Positions 11,124 through 20,096 of a DNA stretch of 64,000 bases are shown one piece after another. The stretch is from Paraspadella gotoi (Eukaryota; Chaetognatha), in NCBI GenBank assembly GCA_051294375.1, contig CM119269.1, forward strand, positions 12,130,896 through 12,194,895, given 5' to 3'. The translations under genes and the position numbers were made by a program. A model generated the notes under the pieces. That model was not told the origin of the DNA and ran no database searches. It saw nothing but the letters and a program-made list of their open reading frames with translations. Positions within the stretch are counted from its first letter, which is position 1. The number at the start of each line of letters is the position of its first letter.

Positions 11124-12767
11124 CAGAGAGAGAGAAAGAGAGAGAGACAGAGAGAGAGGGAGAGAGAGAGAGAGAGACAGAGAGAGAGAAAGAGAGAAAG
11201 AGAGAGAGAGAGACCTTTGGATTTCCGAATTCCTTGACCGTCTCGACGATGTCTTCCCTGGAGAGAGACTTGAAGAGTTTTCTTTGACCCAACTTGACGG
11301 AAGCGTCGAGGGATTTGATCTGGCGATGATCTTCTGTTCGTCCGCCCACGACGAGGGCGACGAGCGACCCCCATCGGTCGTCGCCGAAGTTGGCCTTTTG
11401 TTTAAAAAAAAGTGAACTTCGGATTTGTTAGCGGGGTCTGCGGGAAGTTGGGAGAATATAAAAGCTGCGATGACCAATACAGAATTGAGGGAAAGAATAG
11501 AAAATTTTAAATATATAATACTTTTAGTTTTTACCTTCCATATGAATTATAATATTATAATATTTACTCCATTATTAGCGAAAAGATCTCATATTCTCAA
11601 TTAATCATCTTGTAATGAATTTTCTCTCATTCTTTCTCACTCATGCATCGACCACTCATCTCCCAAGCAACCTCCTCAAATTCATTTGGCAACCAATCAT
11701 CTCCCAAGAAATCATCCCTCAAGCATCCATTTCTCAAGCAACCTCCTTTCACTCATCCCTCAACCAATCATTACGTCAAGCAATCTCCTTTCACTCATCC
11801 CTCAACCAATCATTACGCCAAGCAACCTACTTTCACTCATCCCTCAACCAATCATTACGCCAAGCAACCTCTTTTCACTCATCCCTCAACCAATCATTAC
11901 GCCAAGCAACCTCCTTTCACTCATCCCTCAACCAATCATTACGCCAAGCAACCTCCTTGAACTCATCCCTCAACCAATCATTACGCCAAGCAACCTCCTT
12001 GAACTCCTGCTCAAACTTGGCTATTCTCTCCGCCTCAGCTTCTGCTGCCCTCAAAATGGCGGACGGCGATTCCTTTGCTTTTCCCTTTTTCCCTTTTTTT
12101 TTCGCGTCTTTCTTTTTCTTCGGTCCCATAATCCGCTTTGTTTATTGTTTTTTATCTAACTTTTTAAAAAAAATATTATATTATTTAAAAAAAAATCTAC
12201 AAGAAAAAAAGATAATAATTTGATTTTTAAGGTATAAAGTCGATTTATTTCCCGCGAGTACAGAAAGTAATTTATACAAGTAACTTTTTTCATTATTCAA
12301 ACAGTATTGATCTATGACGTGTTACTGTTAGACTATAAATTTTAAAATTAACGTAAATTATATCAAATCTATAATAAATTTACAAAGACAATACGAAACC
12401 AAGTTTCATTAAAATGTCAGACATCGTTGACTAAAGTTTAGCCGTCTGGATTTTTGTGTCGCTTCGATCGCAGATGTTTGGTATCATAGTCAATATCATA
12501 GTCATTAGTCAATATCATAGTCAATATCATAGTCAATATCAGCGTGACTGTCTGCATATCAGCGTCAATAAGAGCATGAATGTCAGCAACGATGACAGCG
12601 AAACAATCACCGCCATTGACAGTGTTAATTTTAGTATCAGTGTCACCCTAAATATCAGCGTTAATGTCAGCGTCAATGTCACTGACTGTCATCACCTGAA
12701 TGAGGCCGAGTTCCCACTTTGGCATTCCCGCCGAAGCTGGTCCGCTCTTAACTCTTTTCTTCGACAT
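755..12767 (-). CDS. SPAG17: SPAG17 (PF6-like) central-pair protein, 5' part of gene, nine exons
   Basis: SPAG17 (PF6 in Chlamydomonas) is a large scaffold of the C1a projection on the central-pair microtubules of motile 9+2 cilia and flagella, where it helps set beat and waveform. The nine exons described separately join in compatible phases (1443 nt, 481 codons) and follow the vertebrate N-terminal third in order: KWELGLIQ-ANFGDDRW, GQRKLF, LPMLAKLIKFKLL, a Lys-rich linker, KLKKRGE, DDEPEDG, LERFW, LYDVVDLKRQHRNYL and EVDMRFYN. These were matched from memory of the family; no search was run. Vertebrate SPAG17 is about 2,200 residues, so roughly three quarters lies beyond position 1. Introns run from about 0.2 to 2.2 kb and carry transposons and microsatellites. 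There is no frameshift or internal stop in the exons, so the gene looks intact here. Confidence 0.93.
980..3223 (-). other. SPAG17 intron between exons 8 and 9
   Basis: No coding exon recognised. It contains purine-rich low-complexity DNA (1010-1300, 1900-2060), a reverse-oriented fragment at about 1490-1550 that matches 39475-39530 and 49062-49110, and a (GA)n tract at 2760-2822. Confidence 0.5.
3224..3423 (-). CDS. SPAG17: SPAG17 exon 8
   Basis: Acceptor GTTCCAG; encodes PLEPTELETEMQREFSETFF, then DDVALMLYDVVDLKRQHRNY and LRNMRVLPVPLQPL, ending NLSQ in phase 0 (donor GTATAT). Human has [21 protein letters not shown]. A (GA)n plus (AAAG)n array lies 40-120 bp past the donor. Confidence 0.93.
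3530..4950. mobile_element. Non-autonomous Tc1/mariner-like element with TA target duplication
   Basis: Near-matching inverted termini: CAGTGTGTCCCAATGGGACT from 3532, and the complement of a very similar sequence ending at 4948. TA flanks both ends. The interior is AT-rich with no transposase ORF. A truncated opposite-orientation relative lies at about 23180-23760. The superfamily call rests on the TIR start and the TA duplication only. Confidence 0.75.
3975..4615. repeat. GC-rich direct duplication nested in the TA element
   Basis: A unit of about 215 bp starting GGTAGTATTTCATAACCTGC occurs at about 3979-4199 and 4402-4612 with few differences. The relative at 23180-23760 lacks this core, so it is a secondary insertion, probably SINE-like. 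The intervening 200 bp is also GC-rich. Confidence 0.75.
5290..5570. mobile_element. GC-rich insertion, SINE-like
   Basis: About 280 bp of markedly GC-rich sequence in an AT-rich intron, with a similar CTAGTTTATTwA-type word on both sides (about 5285 and 5560). No ORF. It may be a short retroposon; I cannot assign it. Confidence 0.4.
5786..5978 (-). CDS. SPAG17: SPAG17 exon 7
   Basis: Acceptor AAACCAG, then LPLDQPMEGEVQEEFQLRVD, SLERFWRDILLLLERG, KLHDVATLTYTIKNES and FPA, ending in phase 1 (donor GTCTTA). Human counterparts are ELKTFWKYLEPVL and LFDVARLEYMVK. Confidence 0.88.
6350..6492 (-). CDS. SPAG17: SPAG17 exon 6
   Basis: Acceptor CTCCACAG; the joined codon gives D, then DEPEDGPQMYVLIQGFEDPN, ending RIQTQDYRVFP in phase 0 (donor GTGGTC). 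Human has [20 protein letters not shown]. The sequence before the acceptor is a (CT)n tract of about 80 bp. Confidence 0.93.
6500..6616. repeat. (GA)n microsatellite, acceptor tract of SPAG17 exon 6
   Basis: A nearly pure GA run of about 80 bp. On the minus strand it is the (CT)n polypyrimidine tract just before the exon 6 acceptor at 6493. Confidence 0.95.
6705..6844 (-). CDS. SPAG17: SPAG17 exon 5
   Basis: Acceptor CCCTCAAG, then RLEREKPDSAKKDKKKG..., a Lys-rich linker, ending KLKKRGETDDEFVYI in phase 1 (donor GTACGG). Human has QLKRRGEDDHTNRYI. An in-frame ATG at 6864 belongs to the intron tail and is not a start. Confidence 0.9.
6985..8037 (+). mobile_element. GCAGATC-family dispersed repeat, copy 1
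   Basis: It carries the family landmarks in order: TATAATTCACTTTGTCGGTC, a GTCCGTCCGTCTGTC tract, CAAAAAACTCCAATTA, TGAAATTTTG, GATGGAATCGT, AATTAATCAAT-type low-complexity DNA, GTCGTGGT, ACCGCTAATGAT, and the end GCAGATCCGACATTGTTTGC. It contains a foreign segment with an inverted hammerhead-like motif at about 7851-7910. No protein-coding capacity. Confidence 0.8.
7851..7910 (-). ncRNA. Hammerhead-ribozyme-like motif (inverted)
   Basis: On the minus strand CTGATGA (7893-7887) is followed by AGCTC, a short loop, GAGC and CGAAACATGT, the layout of a hammerhead core with stem II. The outer sequences ACAAAACAT and ATGTTTTGT are complementary. A clear NUH cleavage site next to a paired stem I is not evident, so this is probably a decayed copy. 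Confidence 0.45.
8219..8345 (-). mobile_element. GCAGATC-family repeat, inverted fragment
   Basis: It starts CAAGTTTGAGCAAACAATGT, continues through GATCTGCCCACGATCATTTA, then jumps to AATCACGAGTAATTGGTGTT and GCTAAGGTG. It is therefore an internally deleted minus-oriented copy. Confidence 0.75.
8345..8990. repeat. CT-rich degenerate minisatellite
   Basis: Irregular tandem repetition of TTTTTAATCACCTCTCTCTC-like units of about 40-60 bp, running up to the exon 4 donor at 8967. The ORF reading KKREREVIKKRE here is its translation and is not a gene. Confidence 0.85.
8968..9143 (-). CDS. SPAG17: SPAG17 exon 4
   Basis: Acceptor CCTCAG, then NKRGKGETPQFAEICEMALQ, a stretch around LPMLAKLIKFKLLWLK, and QRREEERRER. 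Human SPAG17 has LPLIGKLLKFQLLQIK and QQRREN at this place. It ends in phase 2 before GTGATT. The following intron is a long run of degenerate TTAATCACCTCTCTCTCC-type repeats. Confidence 0.9.
9864..9977 (-). CDS. SPAG17: SPAG17 exon 3, Gly-Lys linker
   Basis: Thirty-eight codons that are almost all Lys and Gly (GKKGKGKDKGKGKG..., then STNAKPKKKKDKKKDEK). They fall where vertebrate SPAG17 has a SSKKAKK linker. Phase 0 at both ends. The acceptor (GATGTTAAG) lacks a good pyrimidine tract and the donor is GTTTTT, so the boundaries are the least certain of the set. Confidence 0.65.
10032..10842 (+). mobile_element. GCAGATC-family dispersed repeat, copy 3
   Basis: The most complete-looking copy. 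It begins GCAGATCCCGACTATATAAT and ends GCAGATCCGACACTGTTTGC. It lies in the SPAG17 intron between exons 2 and 3. The two ends share GCAGATCC(C)GAC in direct orientation. No ORF of significance. Confidence 0.85.
10895..11214. repeat. (GA)n tract immediately past the SPAG17 exon 2 donor
   Basis: About 320 bp of GA repeat with a few interruptions, including two copies of TTTGTATGTGAAAGAGACAG. On the minus strand the intron starts inside it. Confidence 0.95.
11215..11394 (-). CDS. SPAG17: SPAG17 exon 2
   Basis: Sixty codons, phase 0 at both ends, from ANFGDDRWGSLVALVVGG through KLGQRKLFKSLSREDI to EFGNPK. It matches human QFNQNDWQASIAFVVG and PQRKLFSMVSWQDI. The acceptor is CAAAAG. The donor is AAAG followed by GTCTCTCTC, so the 5' splice site is the first unit of a (CT)n run about 320 bp long. 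Confidence 0.9.
11718..12006. repeat. 42-bp minisatellite overlapping an exon-intron junction
   Basis: About six to seven head-to-tail units of 42 bp; the ATTACGCCAAG motif recurs every 42 bp from about 11769 to 11979. On the minus strand each unit spans the GAGTTCAAGGAGGTTGCTTG junction or its GTGAAAGGAGG variant, so it is a tandem copy of the end of the 11995-12129 ORF together with its GT donor. Confidence 0.9.
11995..12129 (-). CDS. Possible alternative first exon, Lys-rich plus coiled-coil-like
   Basis: An ATG at 12129 opens 45 codons: a Lys-rich head (MGPKKKKDAKKKGKKGK) and an Ala/Glu helix (ILRAAEAEAERIAKFEQEF), ending at AAGGAG before GTTGCT. Its end is phase 0, so it could splice to 11394 as an alternative first exon of SPAG17. 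Inserting it between exons 1 and 2 would break a conserved motif. It could instead be the first exon of an unrecognised ciliary coiled-coil protein. The open frame continues through two 42-bp repeat units before a stop. Confidence 0.4.
12696..12767 (-). CDS. SPAG17: SPAG17 exon 1 (start codon)
   Basis: ATG at 12767 opens 24 codons beginning MSKKRVKSG and ending PKWELGLIQ, followed by donor GTGATG. Joined in phase 0 to the next exon it gives the start of the conserved N-terminal module (human: KIWEPSLIAAQF; here KWELGLIQANF). This exact continuity is why I place the start here and not at the lysine-rich ORF at 12129. No TATA box or other promoter element is recognisable upstream. Confidence 0.82.
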
Positions 12768-14059
12768 GGCGAGGGAATTGGTGAAAGTTGAGCGAACTTA
12801 CCAGGGTAAGGTAAAGTCATTAGAGACAATAAAATTTATCATTGTAAAATTGTAGTACGGTTGAATGCCTAATGCTGATATAGACGCGGAGAAATGTGGC
12901 TACTTATGGCCATATTTTATTTACTTATTTATTTATTTATCGTATTTTTTTGTCTCATTTTCTGGTGTTTTTCGTGTTAGGACTTAAAGTTTCTGTTTAA
13001 AGACGTTGCTAAGGACGCCAAAGAAGAAGACCAGTCTTGGCCGATTGTCTTTTGTTTTAAACTCTTTAATTTCCGCTGGTTTAGGATTTTAACGTTTAAA
13101 CCTCAAATCTTGTCGGTAAATCATTTATATCATATTAAAATATCGAATTATGATAAATCGTGCAAAAAAAATAATGTGTCCATCTGTCTGTCTGAAGGTC
13201 CATCTCACCTTTTCATTAAACTCCAATTACTCGTGTTTGGAAGGATTGGAATGAAATTTTGTGTGTGGGTAGGAAAGTTTTAGGAGGGCATATTCGTCTG
13301 AGGTATGATAAGTATATTCTAAGAGGTTCAGTGTAAACAGTAAACTATGAACGCGTATTTCATTTGTTTCATCTTACTTAAGAGAATCTTGTCTTAACTT
13401 GTCATCGGTGAAGAATGCTCGCTTACTCGCTTTGATATATGCATATCTAGTTCTCTGGTTAAAACTCGGCTGAAAAAATATATGCTAGATGGCGTCTAAA
13501 ATTATGCCAGAAATGGCTAAAATTTTTAATCAATGTGCTAAAAATTATGCTAGATTTTTTTTCTAATTTGCGTACACATGTATGAAGGAAAAAAATAATT
13601 AATGTAATAATAAATGTCGTTTTGACTTTATTATTATTTCAAAGAAAGCCGAAATATTTAACACATTGTATTGAAACTAAAAAAAAAAAACAAAATCGCA
13701 CTAGAATAAATTTTTTCTTATAATAGATACCTCATAGGAGAGCTAATTTTAATTAATTTTTTTTATATATTTTTATGCCAGTCTCTGGAGGATGATGTCA
13801 ATATTCACTTGCAAAAAACCATTTTAATATTCCTACAATAGTTTTCAAGATCAGGTCATAAATGTAAGCCTTAAAAGACAAAATTTATCAGAATGAAATT
13901 TTCAAGTTTCTCTTAAGATTTCTGACGCGCTAGTACTAACTAATTTATAAAATAGAAAACGTTTTGCTGATTTCTTCAAGCATTTACCATAAATGAGTTA
14001 TACGAAGGGTACAACTGAAAGTGATATGTCTCTAGATGACGAAAAATTTTCTTCAAGTT

Positions 14060-14140
14060 TATATTTAGAGAAAAACAAAGTTTTTAATTGTGACAACGAG
14101 ATTTAATTGGAGATACGGACATGTTTCGGAAAACCTTTAC

Positions 14141-14181
<41 letters not shown>

Positions 14182-14312
14182 CACCCTCTTTTTGCACAAA
14201 TATTCCTTATGGCAAACGCTGATGAAGCTCGAAATGTGAGCCGAAACATGTCCGTATCTCCAATTAAATTCTTGTACCACAATTAAAACTTTGTTTTCTC
14301 TAAATCCTAATA
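14060..14312. repeat. Inverted repeat around a (CT)n loop, carrying a hammerhead core
   Basis: About 60-bp arms facing each other: AGTTTTTAATTGTGACAACG through GGAGATACGGACATGTTTCG on the left and its complement at about 14241-14312. A (CT)n run separates them. The right arm continues upstream into a full hammerhead-like core. Confidence 0.8.
14211..14262 (+). ncRNA. Hammerhead ribozyme candidate
   Basis: CTGATGA (14219-14225), then AGCTC-GAAATGT-GAGC as stem-loop II, CGAAAC, and ATGTC ending at 14252, where GTC is a permitted cleavage triplet. The next bases CGT can pair with ACG just before CTGATGA to close stem I. Stem III would be the self-complementary ACATGT and very short, as in hammerheads of Penelope-like elements and retrozymes, which may act as dimers. 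The base pair next to the core in stem II is an A-C mismatch. Confidence 0.6.
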
Positions 14313-17224
14313 ACAACGAAAACGAAAGGTTATCACATCACATCAAGTTTTATATTAAAATTTAAGTATTGTACCAATAGGATTAAGTTAGATACAAAGA
14401 TTTGTACTGCGTAGTTCAAAACTTCAATCCTTAGTTCTTTAATGGTAACTTGAATACTTCTGAAAGAAAAGAGATAGCAAGTGGGCGTAGTATCAAATTG
14501 AAGCCCTAATCATGGGACATCTTTCTAAAATAGTTTTATTATATTTTATCCATAATTATTTACACAGCTTTTGTTTAAATTAGAGTTAAAAGTATAACAG
14601 TTTTTGCAATAAAAATTTCAATGAAGGCATATGAAATTTTTTATTTTTCTTTTGTAATTTGAAAAGGAAAGACTGAATTAAATTTATTACCATTAAATTT
14701 TTATACTGCATAAATTTGCTTGTATTTTTCAGTTAAAGTAAAAAACAAGCACAAATTGTTATTAGATTGATAAAATAGTCTTTTTAAATATTAAAAAGAT
14801 AAATAAAAATGTTTTCAGCTTGATAAAAACAGTCTGGATGTCTACCTTTTTCTCTGTGAAAAAAATCGTCCTTTTCATTATCTTTAACTGCAAACAAAAC
14901 GCTTACACACTGCTTGTTTATAATAATAAAATTTTTAAAAAATTATAATAGCTGGCGACATATTTGACAAGCAAGACCATTATTGTGTTATTTGTATGGA
15001 TAATTTTCTTTTGAATATAACAACCTTTATACTAGGATTTTATTCTATTATTTATCATCCATTTTAATTAAAAAAAGAATTTCGCGGAATAGCCCAATTG
15101 GAAAGGGTTCATTGAATGACTTAATAATTCGAATTTTTTAGGTTTCTTTACTGCCCCCATTTCACAAGAATAAAAAGTCATGATTATCGTGTCAGTATGT
15201 CCAGATTATCTGTACGCTTTCTGCAACCTGCATTCTGAATTTTATTTTTTTCCTTTCAAATGTATTAAATTAAAAAAATTATTTAGAGAACGATCAGTGT
15301 AGGATGCTATTGGTAAGCCTTAGTTACCCCACATCCTGATGGAATTTTTAAACGAGGTTTTTTTTCCATTTATTCGAGACATTGCTTACATGATATTTTG
15401 CGTAATTAGAGAAACGTGTAGCGTGTCAAAAAATATTGAAAAAAAAGAGTAAAACGTTCTGACAAAAAAAAATTATGGAGGAATCTACTTATAATAAAAT
15501 ATACATGCAAACAAAAATGATATCAGTGAGTGATATAAATGCGTTCCTGAAAAATTTTTTTCAACATCTGACAACACTTTAATAATCTCTTCCTCTTCAT
15601 CAACTATATCTTGTTGATCTTGAGACGCGGTAGAAGAATGAGCTCTTTTGTGATCATACATAGATTGGTTGAATTTTTCTATCATCAATGGAAGTGGCTT
15701 AAACGTGGCGCAGGATTGGCCATTCCTATGCAATCCGAATATCGTCATCATGATAGAAAATTAAGGAAAGAACAGTCAAAAATGATAATGAGTAAATAAC
15801 AAAAATTTTTACGGTTATATACTTTTTTGTTTTGAGAATAAACGTTCAATTATTATTTTTGATGAGAAATTTAGAATTTCCGAATCTTTTTCTTTTGAAT
15901 TGCGGAATGCGGACGATGCAATAAACGAGTATTGGGCTATTGGCGTGTCCAAGAATTGAATTCAATCGAGAAAGAAAAAACATATAAACAGCACTTTTGA
16001 GGATGACGGTAGAAAAAAGTATATCTAAATTTTTCTGCTTATTTTCTCCATTTGAACTCATTACATACATGTAACAGCATGTAACTAGCATATCATAAAG
16101 ATGATAAAATTATGCTAGATTGTATTCCATATGCTAGTTCACTTTTTTGCTGGCTAAAGGGCCTGAAATTATGCCAGATCTAGCATAGAGTATGCCAAGT
16201 TTTAACCAGAGATATAGTAAGCTTTGCCTGAAGTAGAGAAATGAAAACATTTTAAATACTGTTTATAAATCTCTATTATACTGTTCTTAAAAGTTATTGT
16301 ATGTTAATCTTTTGCTGAATGAGCGTTCCCAAAAGCCGAGCCAAATAATGGTTAAACTTCTGAACAAATAAAGGAATCACTAAATATGAGCAATTTAACT
16401 CTTTAGATAATAAAATGTCAAATTATCATTATTAATTAATTAGTTTAAATATTACAATAACTCATGTTAATCATTAACATTGCTAACGACTATATTTAGC
16501 TACAAAAACAAAGCTAATATTAAAATCCAAAATGAAAATATTCACATTTAGATTTAATACTGCAATATGTAAATAAGATAGAGAAATTCAATCTCATTTA
16601 AAATCATATTAAATAATTATCTCTTACAAAGTGTGTGATTGAGCTGGACGTAAAGTTTCGATGGAATCGTGCGAGTGGAAATGCGTTTAAAAGGAAAAAA
16701 CAAAAGTCACATTTACTTTAGTTTTTTTATTTATATTTACTAAAAAATTGGATAGATAAATTGAAATGGAATTTTGTGTTTGGGTAGGAAAGTATGTGAT
16801 TAAGCTGGATATAAATTTTTGGTGGAATCGTAGGAGTTTAAATTAGAAAAACCAAAAGAAATCTGTTTTATTTTCTCTCTCTATCTCTCTCTCTGATTGA
16901 TTGATTGATTATTGTTTGATTGATTGATTGTTAATTTGGTTAAATGATTTATTGATAACTTTTTAAATTGATTTATTGAGAAATCTGTTATGATTTATAA
17001 TCTTATGATCTAGTTATGATTATTTATTTTTCTCTCTCCCCTAATTATTTATGAATTTTTTTGTCACATTCATCGGACATCATTGAATCATTGATTGATT
17101 TAAATTAGAAAATATTAATGGTGCTGCAGTAACAGTTCTAATCCGTTAAAAGCGATTTTCATTTATTGGCGTACACGGTAGGGCAGAGAGAATGTGAAAG
17201 AAACAAAAAATCTTAAAAGCATAA

Positions 17225-17500
17225 GGAATCGAGCCTACTTTTGATGATAACCAAATATTGATGCGATGATATACCAAATATATTGATGCGATGATAACCG
17301 AATGATTGATGCGATGATAACCAAATGATGGATGCGATGATAGTCATTCATTGATGCGATGATAATCATTCATTGATGCGATGATAGTCCTTCATTGATC
17401 GGATGATAATCATTCATTATTGCGATGATAGTCATTCATTGATGCGATGATAGTCATTCATTGATGCGAATGCTAGTCATTCATTGACGTGATGAGTTAA
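17225..17500. repeat. 22-bp minisatellite
   Basis: About ten units of ATTGATGCGATGATAGTCAT-TC with small variations. Confidence 0.9.
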
Positions 17501-17589
17501 GAGAGAGAGAAAGAGAGAGAGAGGAGGAGAGAGAGAGAGAGAGAGAGAGAGCGAGAAGAGAGCGACATAGAGTTGATTGAGAGAGAAAA

Positions 17590-18498
17590 TATAGAGAGAA
17601 TAATAAAATAATAATAAAAGTTTTTAGAAGGAAAAAAATAAAAATCCACGAAAATCTCGGAAATAGATTTGGGATTTTGTATTAAGAAAAAAGTGGCGTG
17701 ATAAAAATAAAATTGTTTTATTAGAGTGTGATTAAGCATCAATTACTTTCTATTTTTTTTTAATTGAAATAAGACTGAAGTCTTTTGTTCATCTAGTTCA
17801 AAATGAGGTTGAAAACCTTATTTTTTGCATATTATTGAAAATTAATGAGATTGATATTGATTGTATGAAATGAAAACTCGTCGCTATAAGGGCTAAACTA
17901 TTTTCAATAATAACGGTCAAAAAATTATAATCTCTATTAACAAAATATATAGTTGAAAATACTCAGTTAACGACTATGATATTTTTGACTTCCAAATATT
18001 TTTTTTACTTATGAAAAAAAAATTTTATTTCCTCATTTTAAAAAATTTTAATCTTGAATGAAATTTTAGATTGTTCTTTATTTAGGAAGATATTGCCTAC
18101 CTCTCACATTAGCAGAACTCATGTGACATTGCATGCATTATAAGTTATTATTCACTTTTTCTCAAATGTATCCACGAAAATCTCGGATGTGAATTTGGGA
18201 TTTTGTATCGAGAAAAAATGGCGATAATAAAAGTTTTTAGAAGTAAAAAAATATCATAATTTTTCAAAAAATGAACGATCACGCAAAGAGAGAAAGAGAC
18301 AGAAAGAGAGAGAGACGAGAGAGAGAAAAAGCTGAACAGACGCTGCAGAGGCGGAACTCGTTTACTCGTTTACTCGTCGCCAAGTGACGGTGGTGAAAAA
18401 AAAAAGTGACTAAAAAAAATAGGAGAGAGAGAGAGAGAGAAGGGAGAGAGAGAGAGGAGAGAAAGAGAGAGAGAAAGATAAGAGAGAGAGAGAGAAAG

Positions 18499-18541
<43 letters not shown>

Positions 18542-18830
18542 AGCTGAACAGACGCTGCAGAGGCGGAACTCGTTATAAGTTATTCTTCACTTTTTCTAAA
18601 TTGTATCCAGGAAAATCTCGGAATGTAAATTTAGGATTTTGTATTGAAAAAAAAGCGTAGAATAAATGGCGATAATAAAAGTTTTAAGAAGGAAAAAAAT
18701 AATCAGAATTTTTAAAAAATGAACGATCAGCATGAGATCGTACAGAGAAAAAGAGAGAAAGAGAGACAAAGCTGGACAGCTACTGGAAGGCCGCTGTACA
18801 GTCACTGCAGAGCCTGAACTCGTCTTTTTT
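17590..18830. repeat. Three direct repeat units with (GA)n segments
   Basis: CGAAAATCTCGG-AATTTGGGATTTTGTAT-type blocks recur at about 17645, 18170 and 18607. CTGAACAGACGCTGCAGAGG blocks recur at about 18331 and 18543, with a diverged form near 18769. GA tracts lie between them. Confidence 0.75.
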
Positions 18831-18899
18831 TTTTTTTTTTTTTTTTTTTTTATTAATACCAAAAACAGTATTGACAAAATCATAAACAGTAATAGTGTA

Positions 18900-19415
18900 A
18901 AAGACTGGAAAACTAAACTATGTATTGAAATTCAATAAAAACAAAAGACCCTAACATTTAAAAGACTGGAAAACAAGTAAAAACTAAACTACATATTGAA
19001 ATTCAATAAAAATAAAAGACACTAACGTTTAAAATCATTAATAAATGTTATGAACTAATTCATAAGAAACTATAAAAATAACGTTCAAGAACGTTCAAGA
19101 CTGGAAAATAAGTAAAAAACTAAACTACAATTGAAATTCAATAAAAACAAAAGACACTAAGACACTAAGACACCATCTTTTCTAAAAATTTTTTTTTTAA
19201 CGTTTAAAATCATTAATAAGTGTTATGAACTAATTCATAAGAAACTATAAAAAATAATGTTCAAGAACGTTCAAGACTGGAAAACAAGTAAAAACTAAAC
19301 TACATATTGAAATTCAATAAAAACAAAAGACACTAACGTTTAAAATCATTAATAAATGTTATGAACTAATTCATAAGAAACTATAAAAAATAACGTTCAA
19401 GAACGTTTAAGATCA
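18900..19415. repeat. Long-period AT-rich tandem repeats
   Basis: ATTGAAATTCAATAAAAAC recurs at about 18923, 18994, 19131 and 19306. Linked words are GTTATGAACTAATTCATAAG and AACGTTCAAGAACGTTC. The period is variable. Confidence 0.75.
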
Positions 19416-20096
19416 AATGTAAAAAATCATAAAACCGGAAAAACTAAAAAAACGAAAGAAAAAAATATATATATATATAATTTAAAGAAAATAAAGAAAG
19501 GCAAAAATATGTTACAATTGTTTACAATTGGAAATTTTTCCAATTTTTTCCAATCGCAGCTTGTAAAAGATTTTATTTTTATTTGTATTAAAATTAAGAT
19601 ATAGCTTCTCATTAAAAAAATCCTTTGAGTTCCCATTTTTATTAAAAATGTAAAAAAAAATTTTGGAATTTCATCTTCAATATTATATACTGCAATATGT
19701 AAATTAGATTAAAGCATTTCTATATACTAATTTGGATATTATAATGAGTACTATAATCTCATTTGCATATTGCAGAAAATCATAATGAAGTGGAAATTCA
19801 AACAAAAAATACTTAAATCCAAATGTAATATGAAAACATCACAGCTATTTCAAGATGAAAAGCCATATCTAAATTTTTAACTTACTATCATCGCACACTT
19901 TTGTAAAACTTTATCATAATTCATAATAATTTTCATTTAAAAAAAACCGGTAAGTAACAGCCAAACCTATAAAAGCGTAGTAGTTTTTATACAAAAAAGC
20001 GTGACGGACGACGACGACGACGACGACGACGTCACAAAGAAGCAACCCTAAAACATTATAGAGCCTGACCCGGCTTCGCCGTTCAAGGCTCGATAA

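Larger units (their letters stand above)
13288..16627. mobile_element. 3.3-kb insertion with internal inverted repeats
   Basis: It interrupts the family copy with AAAG at both junctions. Inside, CTCTGGTTAAAACT at 13453 faces AGTTTTAACCAGAG ending at 16211. Both ends carry clustered TATGCTAGAT/ATTATGCCAGA words, resembling subterminal transposase-binding repeats. Short minus-strand frames at 15485-15751 and 15846-16091 have protein-like composition, but I cannot recognise a transposase. Confidence 0.6.

Noticed and set aside
10787-11477. Long SLSLSL ORFs on the minus strand
   Set aside because: Translation of (CT)n in the SPAG17 intron; only 11215-11394 is coding.
12456-12791. Plus-strand ORF upstream of SPAG17
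   Set aside because: Built from AGTCAATATCAT repeats and the complement of SPAG17 exon 1.
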